Shown: positions 34,126 through 45,399 of the stretch, one piece after another
How the letters are laid out: every line of letters begins with the position of its first letter
Numbering within the stretch: position 1 is the first letter of the stretch
Translations under genes and position numbers: made by a program
Assembly: GCA_903632075.3 (NCBI GenBank)
Contig: CAHIKZ030004140.1
Coordinates: 821,001-885,000 of the forward strand
Length of the DNA stretch: 64,000 nt
Source: Acanthosepion pharaonis
Taxonomy: Eukaryota > Mollusca > Cephalopoda > Sepiida > Sepiidae
Direction of reading: 5' to 3'
The notes under the pieces: model-generated
Told to the model about the DNA's origin: nothing
What the model saw: the letters and a program-made list of their open reading frames with translations, nothing else
Database searches by the model: none

Positions 34126-35155
34126 GTGGGGGTCTAGTCTAGAAATAATAGCATAAACTATGGACAAAGTTATGTGCATATTACTCAGTAGTAGAGATTC
34201 TGTTCTAGAGGGAAAATCAGGCAAAGACACAAATGGTAAGCTGAAAATGGAGCAGGAAAAGAATTGCTGAGCCAGGCACTTGGATTTATCTACAGTAGAT
34301 GACAATATATTTCAAATTTATTCAAGAGAGAAGGGACTGGGTATATTTTCTTGTTCAGTAGATTCTTGCAGAGCCACTAGTAATCTATAGAATCAAACTG
34401 GTGAGTAACAGGTCTGATTGCAACAGTGTCTGTTGCAATCAGACCTGTTACTCTGGTATAGCCAAAAGTGATTCCTGTGGGCTATAGTGGCTGAACAGGC
34501 AGAAGAGAACCAAGAAGAAGATTGTGGTTTCACTTGGTATTTCTGTGCTGACACAAAAACTTCAATGCCTGCTTTCAGCCAGGAAGAGACCTCAGTGGCA
34601 CATTTCTCAACAGGATGGATTAAAAATATCAATCCAAAGGAACATTGCAAAGGAAATCAAAAAATGAATGCCAATCAGTGTGTTCCTAATAGAAAAATGC
34701 TACATTAATAGGGGGTTCTTGCCTGATTGGAGAATTGATAGAGATATCTATAGACACTACTGTATGGACAGAGTTGCCAAAGAATATACAACTGCAGAGC
34801 ATTCCATAATTCTGGCAATGAGGTAAGGAAGAGATCAAGTAGAGAGAAGTGTATTGGTTGGAGTTACTAGAGAAACACAATTGAGAAATTGAAAAGTCCA
34901 AAGTCTGGATTCCAGCAAAATCAATGGTGTTAGAGTGATGAAGCCATTTGATATGATCCAATCAGAAATTCTATCTAGCAAGCAAGGGTCATGAGAAGAG
35001 GAATGTTAAAAGAAGAAGAGATATCTGACTAGTGAAAGTCAGAAGCACGTGTCAGAACAATCTGGAGACACAAGAGATCGTTCTCTTGCCAGTGGAAGAT
35101 GCTTGTGAACATAGATACCGAGGCCATGCTTATGGACATTAGATTCCAGAGAGTG
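34126..35155 (-). mobile_element. LINE-A endonuclease domain to RT start, upstream half
   Basis: On the minus strand, in order: endonuclease-domain residues (HGLGIYVHKHLPLARERSL near 35085-35140; a decayed DFxx block; an ISIDIS-like stretch near 34720-34770), a linker with CATEVSSWLKAGIEVFV and a later SATIAHRNHFWLYQ (34460-34600), a hairpin at a deletion junction (34403-34453), then KSKCLAQQFF and SRLDPHKAC at the RT start. Stops and shifts throughout. In an intact jockey-like element this ORF supplies the nicking endonuclease and reverse transcriptase. Confidence 0.7.
34403..34453. repeat. perfect 24-bp inverted repeat, 3-base loop
   Basis: Left arm 34403-34426 (GAGTAACAGGTCTGATTGCA plus four bases), loop TGT, right arm 34430-34453 exactly complementary. 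It sits inside the minus-strand LINE-A copy between the IAHRNH region and the next recognisable block, where coding sequence is missing. Confidence 0.95.
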
Positions 35156-35164
35156 AAAGATAAC

Positions 35165-35465
35165 ATGTAAGCAACAAGTTTTAAGGAAAATGGAAACAAA
35201 AAGTATGCTTATATTTAAAATCAGAAAGAGTCCATTAAAATTTCTGAGACACATAATAAGGAAAAAGGGCTTGGAGAATTTAACACTCACAGGGTATATT
35301 GAAGGCATAGAAAAAACAATGAGTAACACTCCTAAATATTTTTTGTAAATGGATTTTAGAGCATGAACAGGGTGGGATAGTAAAGGGAGTAACCTTGCTT
35401 AGGATAGAAAGTAGTGGAGAACCATGATCACCCATATCCTGAATGGACACCACACATAAAAGAAG
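35165..35465 (+). mobile_element. LINE-B copy
   Basis: The plus strand translates to VLRKMETK, then LRHIIRKKGLENLTLTGYIE, and ends in CACCACACATAAAAGAAG. It is inserted head-on against the minus-strand LINE-A. Confidence 0.75.
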
Positions 35466-35469
35466 AATT

Positions 35470-36289
35470 AAATTGACTTCAATTTGCCCAAAACTGGAAA
35501 AATTTATTTTTTTTGTTTTGACAGCAAGTTAAAAACGTCACTTCAATTTAATGACATGAATAGGTTTTTAGGATGAAAGATCATAGGAAGAATTCAAGAG
35601 AAATCTTCAATTTTCTGATGTTCTTAACAAAATAAAATTTGGAAACTATTGACGTTCTTGATTATTTGCTTAAACTACCAATCTGTCTTGAGGACTCAAG
35701 CTATTCACAAGGTCTTAAATTTAATAGTAAGCTACAAAGAACAAGTGACATTTGCTAAATTTGCTACACAACGGGTTTCTTATTATACAAACAGCATTAC
35801 TGAATAAGCAATTCCTCTACCCTAAATTACAAAATGTTTCTCTAGAAAAGAATATATGATGATGAATAATAATAAGAAAATAAAATAATAATATTAATAA
35901 GTAATAATATAATTATTCGGCCAAGTAGAAAATAAATAAAATACATAAACTAATTGCAGGTGCAAACATTTTTGTACCTTTTAAAGATGGTAAGGCAAAG
36001 AAACCAATTTCTATAATCTGAAGATGAAAACTTTTCCTGTGAAAAAAAAAATGAAAAGACACTAAATGGTAGGAGGATTTGATTCAATGAATTCTTTTGC
36101 AGAAGAAAGCAACTTTATTTCTTCTACAAGGAATTTGGTAGTCATCCGTTGCAGAAAGGAAGTTCGAAAGATAAGTTTTGGTTTTGTCTTTAGCTGTGCA
36201 ATGGAATAGTTAAAAGAGATTCTCTCTTGAAAATGGAAGAATAAAGGAAAAAATTCTGACAATAAGGAAGTAATGGACCAATTTTAAGG
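35470..36289. other. no gene seen
   Basis: A+T-rich, no element recognised. A 66-codon minus frame at 36062-36262 has no motif. Confidence 0.5.
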
Positions 36290-37460
36290 AGGAGGTGAGA
36301 GATAGTGGATTAAGAAGAAAGTAAATGAGAAAATGATGAAGAAAAGAGAAAATATAAAAAGAATAAAGAGAAAGATAAAGGGAAATTGGTTAAAGAGAAA
36401 GAAAAAGATAAAGGATATAGAGAAAGGGAAAGGAGAAGTGGTTAATAGAGAAAGGAAAAGAGAAAGGGAAAAGGTTAATAGAAAAGGAAAGGAGAGAGGG
36501 TTATAGAGAAAGGGAAAGGAGAGAGGGTTAATAGAGAAAGGGAAAGGAAAGGAGAAAGGGGAGAGAGGAAAGAAAGGAGAGAGTGGTTAATAGAGAAAGG
36601 GAAAGGAGAGAGAGGATATTAGAAAGGGAAAGGAGAGAGAAGGGGCTAGAGAAAGGGAAAGGAGAGAGTGGTTAATAGAGAAAGGGAAAGGAGAGAGTGG
36701 TTAATAGAGAAAGGGAAAGGAGAGAGTGGTTAATAGAGAAAGGGAAAGGAGAGAGTGGTTAATAGAGAAAGGGAAAGGAGAGAGGGAGCATAGAGGAGAA
36801 AGGAGAGAGTGGTTAATAGAGAAAGGGAAAAAGTTAATAGAGAAAGGGAAAGGAGAGTGGTTTAATAGGAGAAAGGGAAAGGAGAGGTGGTTAGAGAAAG
36901 GGAAAGGAATGAGTGGTTAATAGAGAAAGGGAAAAGTGGTTAATAGAGAAAGGGAAAAGGAGAGAGTGGTTTAGAGAAAGGGAAAGGAGAATAGAGAAAG
37001 GGAAAGGAGAGAGTGGTTAATAGAGAAAGGGGAAAAGAAAGGAAAGGGAGAGAGTGGTTAATAGAGAAAGGAAAGGAATGAGTGGTTAATAGAGAAAGGG
37101 AAAGGAGAGAGTGGTTAGAGAAAGGGAAAGGAAAGGAAGCATAGGAGAAAGGAAAAGGAGAGTGGTTAATAGAGAAAGGGAAAGGAGAGAGTGGTTAATA
37201 GAGAAAGGAAAAGGAGAGAGTGGTTAATAGAGAAAGGGAAAGGAGAGAGTGGTTAATAGAGAAAGGGAAAGGAATGAGTGGTTAATAGAGAAAGGGAAAG
37301 GAATGAGTGGCTAATAGAGAAAGGAAAAGGAGAGAGTGGTTAATAGAGAAAGGAAAAAGAGTGAGTGGTTAAGAGAGAAAGAAAAAGGAGAAAGTGGTTA
37401 ATAGAGAAAGGGAAAGGAATGAGTGGTTAAGAGAGAAAGGAAAAGAGAAAAAGATAAAAG
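36290..37460. repeat. 29-bp purine-rich minisatellite
   Basis: Units GAGAGAGTGGTTAATAGAGA followed by AAGGGAAAG, many copies with deletions of part of the unit. The plus strand is nearly all purine except the TGGTTAAT core. Confidence 0.95.
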
Positions 37461-37559
37461 ATTGTCATGGTCAGAGAAAATAAATCAAGAAGACAGAGAT
37501 ACAGGGAAAAAGCAAAGTGAGAAAATTTGTGCATATAAGAGATACAGAGAATGAGAAAG

Positions 37560-37768
37560 AGAAAAGAAAGAAAAGAAGTAAATATATATTAAGAAAGAAA
37601 AGGTGAAAGAAAGAAAGAAAGAAAGAAGTAGAAAGAAAGAAAGAAAAAAGAAAAGAAAGAAAGAAAGAAAGAAAGAAAGATTGAAAGAAAGAAAAAAAGA
37701 AAGAAAGAAAGAAAAAAAAAAGAAAGAATGAAAGAAAGAAAGAAAGAATAGAGAGATATTAAAAAGCA

Positions 37769-37840
<72 letters not shown>

Positions 37841-37992
37841 AGTAGAGAGATATTAAGAAAGTAAGAAAAGAGTAGGGAGCTATGAAGAAAGAAAGAAGTA
37901 GAGAGATATTAAGAAAGAAAAAGAAAGAAATAAGAAGGGAGATATTAAGAAAGAAAGAAAGAAAGAAAGAAAGAAATAAGTATGGAGATATA

Positions 37993-38040
<48 letters not shown>

Positions 38041-38448
38041 AGGAAAGAAAGAAAGAAAGAAAGAAGTAGAGAGATTTTAAGAAAGAAAAAGAAAGAAATA
38101 AGAAGGAGATATTAAGAAAGAAAGAAAGAAAAAAGAAAGAAAGAAAAAAGAAAGAAAGAAAGAAAGAAAGGGAGATATTAAGAAAGAATAGGAAAGAAAT
38201 AAAAAGTAGAGAGAATAAGAAAGAATAAGAAAGAAAGAAAAATTATGGAGATATTAAGAAAGAAAGAAAGAAAGAAAAAAAGAAAGAAAGAAAGAATGAA
38301 GAAAGAAAGAAAGAAAAAGAATTAGATATTAAGAAAGAAAAGAAAGAAAGAAAGAAAGAAAGAAAGAAAAAAAAGGAAAGAAAGAAAGAAAGAAAGAAAG
38401 AGATTTTAAGAAAGAAAAAAAGAAAGAAATAAGAAGGAGATATTAAGA

Positions 38449-38479
<31 letters not shown>

Positions 38480-38484
38480 TTAAG

Positions 38485-38545
<61 letters not shown>

Positions 38546-38672
38546 AGTAGGGAGATATTAAGAAAGAATGAATGAAAGAAAGAAAAAGTAGAGAGATATT
38601 AAGAAAGAATAAGAAAGAAAGAAATAAGTATGGAGATATTAAGAAAGAAAGAAGGAAAGAAAGAAAGAAGGA

Positions 38673-38719
<47 letters not shown>

Positions 38720-38725
38720 TAGGTT
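37560..38725. repeat. (GAAA)n megasatellite-like block
   Basis: GAAA arrays broken by recurrent spacers (AGTAGAGAGATATTAAG, AAATAAGAAGGGAGATATT, AAATAAGTATGGAGATAT). The spacing of the spacers indicates amplified larger units. Long Phe/Leu/Ser minus frames and Lys/Glu plus frames are repeat translations. Confidence 0.95.
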
Positions 38726-38729
38726 TGGT

Positions 38730-39479
38730 AGAAAAGATTAAAAGAAAATGAAGAAAAAAAAGAGTTGGCAAATACAAAGAATTAGGAAAAAAGAAATGTG
38801 AATTTGGAAAAAGCAGATGCATAAAATTATTAGAGAGATAAAAGGGACAGAGAGAGAGAGATATGGTAAAACTAGATCATTAGTGTCAAGGAAGATTTAT
38901 AAAGAACAAGATGTGAGAGAGAGGAACTATTAGAGAGAATGCAAGAAAGTGGAAAAGCTTAAATATATGTAAGAACAAATAATTCTGTATGTTGCTTGGT
39001 TTGTTTATGGAAGAACTTATACAATGAAAGGAAATGGAATGAGAAATATTCAAAGGCTGAGAAGAATAAAAAGAAGGAAAAATAAAAGATAGCAAAATCT
39101 GTTAAAGAATTAGAGGAAAAAAGAAAAAACAATGTTCTATCAATTAGTCAGTTCACAAGCATGAAAAAGGATTTTGATAATGAGGAACATTATAAGCAAA
39201 TGTTAAATCTATCAAATCCGTATGTGTTGTGTTTCTCTGTGGAAATATTACAATCGCAAATAATAAGTGATATAATAGTTGATCACAGTTTCATGACCTT
39301 TGGTGACGACCATTGTAGAAGAAGATTCCAGACAATTTTGTCAGGGTGGAGGCCATCAGACTGAATAAATCAATAAAGCAATAATCTCTAAACACCTCTT
39401 TATTCACTCTGCATGATCGTTGTTGTTAGTAAAGGTGTGCTAAAATGATAGTTCACTTCCAGCAGGGTGGGGTCGTGTT
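38730..39479. other. no gene seen; break in the purine tract
   Basis: Mixed composition returns from about 38870 to 39475. A 67-codon plus frame at 39161-39364 is the least repetitive one here but shows no motif. Confidence 0.45.
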
Positions 39480-40560
39480 TCCAGTGAATTGGGAAATGAT
39501 GACAAGGAAGAAAAAAGAGAAAAGGAAATATAGAGAATGATGCATAGATGCAGATAAAAAGAAATAAACGAAAAAATGGTGAAGGAAAGAATATATTCAC
39601 AGACAAAAAGGAGAAAAGAATGAAAAGTGAAAAGTGCAGGAAAGAAAATGAAAGACAATAACAAAAGAATAAAATGGTGGAATTGTAAATAAAGAAATTG
39701 TCTAAAGCAAGCAAAGAACAAGAAGAAAAGAAAGAAGCAAAGGAAAAGAAAAATTCGAGGAATAAAGAGAAAAGAAACAAGGAAAAGGAAAGGGAATGAA
39801 AGAAAGATAAAATGAAAAAAGGAAAGAGAAAAAGATAACAGAAAAGAAAAATACAAAGGAAGAAAAAGAAGAATAAAAGAAAAGAGAAAAGCAGCAATAA
39901 AAAAAAGAGTAAGAAACAAGAAACTAGATAACAAAGAAAAGAGAAAAGAAAGAAGAAGATAAAGAAAAAGGAAATTAACAAGAAAAGATAAAGAATTAGA
40001 AAGAGTCAGATGGAAAGAATAAAAGAAAAATCAGAAAGGAGAATAAGATAGAAAAGAGAACTTAAAAAGAGAAAGTTATGAAGAGAAAATGAAAGAAAGA
40101 AAAAGATAAGTAAAAAAGAAAAAAGAAGAAAGAAAAAAAGGAGAAGGTGAGAAAGAGAAAAGAAAAGAGAAAGAATAAATATAGAATGGAAAAGAAATGA
40201 CAGATGAAGGAAAAGTAAAAACAGTAGATAAGAGAAAGAGAAATACATAAAGAAAAAGTAAAATCATGTTTTTATTCAGAAATAAAAGAAAGTCAATTGG
40301 TTAAAAGCAAATAAATAATGAGAAGGAAAAATGTATCAAATGTTTACATGAAAGAGAACATCAGGAAAGATTTGAAAAAAAAATTGATTCAAAATGAGAA
40401 ACAGAAAATAACTAAGAAAAAAAAGAGAATAAATATGAAGGAAAAAGAAAAAAAAAGAGAAGAAAAGGAGTTGACTAAAACAGAAAGAGAAAAAGAAATG
40501 ATTAGGAAGAAAATAGACTAATGAAGAACAAGAATAAGAAAGAAAAAAAGAAAAAGTAGC
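39480..40560. repeat. degenerate purine-rich tract
   Basis: The plus strand is overwhelmingly A and G (AAAGGAAAAGAAAAA-type) without a fixed period, probably an eroded GAAA/GGAA array. Frames on either strand are compositional. Confidence 0.85.
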
Positions 40561-40564
40561 TAAA

Positions 40565-41080
40565 TATATTTGCTTGGCTATGATGAATAGCAGAATCGCA
40601 CAATACAAAAATCTCAAATTCTTAAATCTTGCAATCTTCATTTGTATGTACAGCAAACCATTTGATCTTTTCTTAAAATTTTTATATTGTATCTTAAACA
40701 TAAGAGAACCAATTCCACTCATCAGGCTTTCTTTAAGTCTTTTAATGAGAACTGAAAGAATCATCAATAATGACTTGAGAAAGTGTATTGTATTGGAAAA
40801 GATCGAATTCTGACTGAAATGAACTATCTTTATTAATGTGTGTGTTTCTGTATGAATGAATGTGCGTATGTGTGTTTTCATCTGTTTACATTTGTGTAGG
40901 CTATTTATGTCTATAACAAGGCAATTTTACAGTTATAAAAAACCAATATTTTAAATGCTGATTTTCAAAACAGGAAGACCCTCCCCATATCATAACATAA
41001 TCTTTCTTCTCTTTCCTTTATTTTGCCAAACCAATTTTAGTAGATATCTACACAGATGTGATTTTAAGGTAAGTGGACTA
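40565..41080. other. no gene seen
   Basis: Mixed sequence. A TGTGTGTTT-rich patch lies at 40835-40900. Confidence 0.5.
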
Positions 41081-41084
41081 AACT

Positions 41085-41520
41085 GTTACATGATATCTTG
41101 TCCTCCTGTATGGCAACAAGTGCTGAAAAATTTCCTCAAAGATGAAGAAGAGACTTGATGCAACAGAATTGTGGTTCTACTGAAAGATGCTGAGTGTAAC
41201 ATGTGAATATGTGAGCAATGACAGAGTTTTGTAAATAATGGAAACAAAAAGGAAAACAATACTTAACATCAGGAAGAGACAGTTGAGCATATAATGAGGA
41301 AGGGGAGCTTGGCAAATCTGATACACACAGGACAGATAGAGGGCAAGAGGGACAGAGGAAGACAATGTGTGATATACTTGATGAGCTTGAGTAAATGGAC
41401 AGCAGAACAGTGATTGGAAGAAATAGCAGAAGGACAAGGTTTATTAAGAGGTACAAAGGACAGGAAGATGTGAAGGGCCATGATCTCCTACATCCTGAAG
41501 GAAGATGGCACATAAAGGAG
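41085..41520 (+). mobile_element. LINE-B, best-preserved C-terminal copy
   Basis: The plus strand gives a nearly continuous reading: LNCYMIS, KISSKMKKRLDATELWFY, then a CEYVSN block, RKRQLSI, MRKGSLANLIHTGQIEGKRD, LMSLSKWTAEQ, and ends at GATGGCACATAAAGGAG. Only a few stops or shifts remain, making this the youngest-looking LINE-B piece in the window. The catalytic RT palm is not included. Confidence 0.8.
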
Positions 41521-41524
41521 AAGT

Positions 41525-43000
41525 ATTTTTGATGTCTGTACAGTCATTTTGTGCTTCCTTGGTTCTTTTTGCTTCTGTTGTTCTCTGTCTTGTTTTTCAC
41601 AAATAGTTATTGTCGTAGGGAACAAACTGATAACCCTCTGTATACTAGAACTGATACACCTCTATTAAATGGACTGTTCCAGTATAAGCCTCTGGAATAT
41701 AAACCTCTATGAAATGGACTGTTCCAGTAGGAATATAACCATGTATGGTGTTGGGCTCAGGGGTGTTTGATCTCCAGTTTCAGACAAACTTGTAAATTGT
41801 ATTGTTCTTGTTTAAAATAAACCCTAATACTTTGTAAGTTGCCATTCTAGTTATTATTTTAATAACCAACTTGGACAACATTACAAAAGTTATCCAAACT
41901 TGTTGCCACAGATTTTAAAAGCAATAGATTTTGACCTCTGCACCATGAAGAAATTTCCAGTCTTTAGAAACAACGAATACATAAAAAGAAAAATAGAATA
42001 ATTTCAAGAGAAATTCTGAAGCAATTTCTTCTTTTCATTCCACCAAATTTTCACAGTGCCAAGAATTCTATGCTAAAGATAAATGAAAACTGAAGGAAGA
42101 TCCTCAGTAGAAGTTTCAGATATTCACATAATATTGTTCAGACAAGGTACTTTACAAACATGTAAGAAAAATTTTAAACTTTTACTTCAAATTTAACCAA
42201 ATTTATTTCTGTTCTCATTTCTGTCTTCAAATACAAATTATATGCCAACAGAATTATATTTAATACATAGAGGAAACTTGCTAAGTGTGAACATTTTTTT
42301 TTTTACTTTTTATTAATTTCTATATTACCCAAGTTAAATAAGATCTGAAACAAGAATAATCATGATTTAATATCATGTATTGGATTTTCCTCATCATTTT
42401 TTATCAGGGAACTTGTCAGTTGTACTATGAATTGCTGTCTGTGCAGAAATTTAAATCTTTACACTGCACATCAAAGAACAAATACGTGACTAAATACAAC
42501 AAAATGCACAGGGGTGGGGGTTCTTGTGTCTCTACCTAAATTTACATTTATGTTTCCTCTGAAGCAAAATTTCATCAGGCAAAAAATCTTTTAAGCGGAG
42601 ATATTTTTATGTGTCTATTATCAGACAAAGAGATATTTTGTTTTTAAAGGAATCACTGGCAAACATTAAGGAAGAAACAAATCAATTGAAAGAAAATAAA
42701 ACCATGGTTACAGCAAAACCTCAAAAAATAACTTTCAAGATAAAAATGAAGGGAAATGATTTTATGTCATATGAACTCAGTTTGAAAATGAATTTGCGAT
42801 TTTAGGTTTTATACCAGAAATTTGTATCTTATGCATCCAGTATTCAAATATGGTTGATAGATTTTTTTGATTTCTTGATTTTTTATCAGAATTTGAATGT
42901 TTTTGCTCTTTCAAAATGAGGAACCATATTAAATTGATTTATACTTGGCCATTTTCATTACCTTAATTCTGGTTTCTTTGGAAATGTTCACTTGATTTGC
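41525..43000. other. no gene seen
   Basis: Bases 41625-41720 contain a tandem duplication of about 50 bp (ATGGACTGTTCCAGTA twice). The 64-codon plus frame at 42611-42805 is Lys/Glu-rich and unassigned. Confidence 0.45.
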
Positions 43001-43009
43001 TATGATGTT

Positions 43010-43505
43010 CCAAATTATATCTCAAGATTCTTGACAAAATTTAAAGAAGCATTTATGTAATTGATCCTGTCATTTAAACTTCAGTCATTTTCTCACCAAA
43101 ATGTAACATGGCTTCCCTCTGTCTTTTTTACAAATATTTTCATGGCAGTTGTTCTTATAAGATTTTATCCTTGGTGCCACAAATGCATGAATATTAGTGT
43201 GCTACTAGATTGGAAACTAGGTTTCATCATTTTATTGTTGAACTACCTAGACAAAAACATATGCCATATTTTAAGTTTCTTTTCTTACACTTCTCATTTG
43301 CATAAATCCTTTTAGATTTCTTGACACATAAAATCTGGAAGAAATGAAATGCAATACCAATCGTCATATTCTGTCTTTCCAAATTCTGTTGTTTTTTGTC
43401 CTTTCTTCTTACTAATATTTTCTCATTTTTTTTCACTCCCTGTAAATTCCATGTGCCACAGCAGCATTATCACCTTACTTGGGGTGAAATGATTAATAAA
43501 AAAAA
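43010..43505 (+). mobile_element. LINE-A 3' copy
   Basis: Matches the 52.4-kb copy (ATGTGGCTTCCCTCTGTCTT-like block, TATTTTCATGGCA, GTGCTACTAGATTGG) and ends CATTATCACCTTACTTGGGG, TGAAATGATTAATAAAAAA. Frames broken. Confidence 0.75.
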
Positions 43506-43783
43506 ATGATTTCAAACCATGAAAGAATATGAGATTTTCAGCTGATTTACATCTTTTGCTATTTCATTCATAACCCCAATTACAAAATATGATAATTAGG
43601 TATGGAAATCAATCCAGATGTGTTAATAATGCATTTGTTTAAAACACTGGTAAACACAGGAACAAAGTATATATAAGTATAATATATAAGTATGTGGACA
43701 CAGGTATAAACACTGGATAGTTACAGTCAGTTTAATGCTTAAACATAATCATGAGACATGTGCTGATAACTATGTCCACACTG

Positions 43784-43785
<2 letters not shown>

Positions 43786-43861
<76 letters not shown>
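43786..43861. repeat. (AT)n array, about 76 bp
   Basis: Uninterrupted AT repeats ending 30 bp before the Penelope-like fragment. Confidence 0.95.
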
Positions 43862-43862
<1 letters not shown>

Positions 43863-43890
43863 CATAATGAGAAGCCATGTATACTTTCTT

Positions 43891-44299
43891 ATATGGAACG
43901 TCACTGTTCGGATATAAAAAAAAAAAATTGCTTAACTATTGAAATATTTTAGATTTCGTTTTAATAACCATAAACAAACAATACGTCAAAACAACCCTTA
44001 TTCCCCCATAGCTAAACACTACAATCAATCAGGACACACATTAGAAAACTGCAAATGTTTATTAATAGATTCCGATTTTACTTCCACATTCACGCAGAAA
44101 AAAAAGAAACATATTGGATTTTAAAATTAAATACACATAAACTAGGGTTGAATAGGGACTTAGATGTTTTAAATCTTTATGAATATTTCAATAGTTAAGC
44201 AATTTTTTTTTTTTTTAGATATAGTAAAAAAAAATTTTTTTTAAATATTTATGACAGTTAGATTTAAGTTAGAAATATCCGAACAGTGACGTTCCATAT
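43891..44299 (+). mobile_element. Penelope-like GIY-YIG fragment between inverted flanks
   Basis: The plus strand encodes the end of a GIY-YIG nuclease of the Penelope-like type (FNNHKQTIRQNNPYSPIAKH, then YNQSGHTLENC and, after a shift, a K-ETYWILKLNTHKLGLN-like end) at 43950-44170. Left flank 43891-43948 and right flank 44182-44299 are inverted copies: ATGGAACGTCACTGTTCGG in both, and TTGCTTAACTATTGAAATAT in both, with extra sequence in the right flank. The left arm therefore looks like an inverted duplicate of the element 3' end, a form known for Penelope-like copies. Confidence 0.65.
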
Positions 44300-44479
44300 C
44301 ACGTGACGTCCACGTCTTGTGAAGGACGCTACTTGCTAACAAACAGTAATTTTAATTTATTTGTAACAAACAGGTATTTCTGATGAAAAATTGAGGACAA
44401 TTTGAAATATCAAATATATATATAATTAAATAAATACTTTCATAAAATAAAACATTATAATTTTTAATTTGAAACTTTT

Positions 44480-44650
<171 letters not shown>

Positions 44651-44870
44651 CACATATATCAAAGCAAGAGAGAGATATGTATTGTGTGTACAGAGATAGA
44701 GGTATATAAATGTACAACAATGAAACTGGTTGGATTTTATTATGTAAATTGCAATACAATTATTATTAACCAACTAATATTTGTAGGATTTCCAAGAAAA
44801 GTGAGATGATGCTTTGATGATGAATAACAGAATGAAAGCTTATGGAAAGACAATGAAGGAATGAAAGCAA

Positions 44871-45390
44871 GATGATGCTTATAGAAAGATGATGCTTATA
44901 GAAAGATGCAGCTTATAGAAAGATGATGCTTATAGAAAGATGATGCTTATAGAAAGATGCAGCTTATAGAAAGATGATGCTTATAGAAAGATGATGCTTA
45001 TAGAAAGATGCAGCTTATAGAAAGATGCAGCTTATAGAAAGATGATGCTTATAGAAAGATGCAGCTTATAGAAAGATGCAGCTTATAGAAAGATGATGCT
45101 TATAGAAAGATGCAGCTTATAGAAAGATGCAGCTTATAGAAAGATGCAGCTTATAGAAAGATGATGCTTATAGAAAGATGCAGCTTATAGAAAGATGCAG
45201 CTTATAGAAAGATGATGCTTATAGAAAGATGCAGCTTATAGAAAGATGCAGCTTATATGAAGCTTATAGAAAGATGATGCTTATAGAAAGATGCAGCTTA
45301 TAGAAAGATGCAGCTTATAGAAAGATGATGCTTATAGAAAGATGCAGCTTATAGAAAGATGCAGCTTATAGAAAGATGCAGCTTATAGAT
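44871..45390. repeat. 17-bp satellite with two unit types in 51-bp order
   Basis: Thirty units of GATGATGCTTATAGAAA (type D) or GATGCAGCTTATAGAAA (type C), plus one unit with an 11-base extra. Order read from the sequence: DDC DDC DDCC DCC DCCC DCC DCC DCC DCCC. The flanking 44815-44870 carries the parental AATGAAAGCTTATGGAAAG motif. Confidence 0.95.
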
Positions 45391-45399
45391 TTACTACAT

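Noticed and set aside
37485..40881. Many 60-190 codon Phe/Leu/Ser-rich frames on the minus strand and Lys/Glu-rich frames on the plus strand
   Set aside because: They follow from purine-only composition, which removes most stops; no motif, start context or domain is seen.
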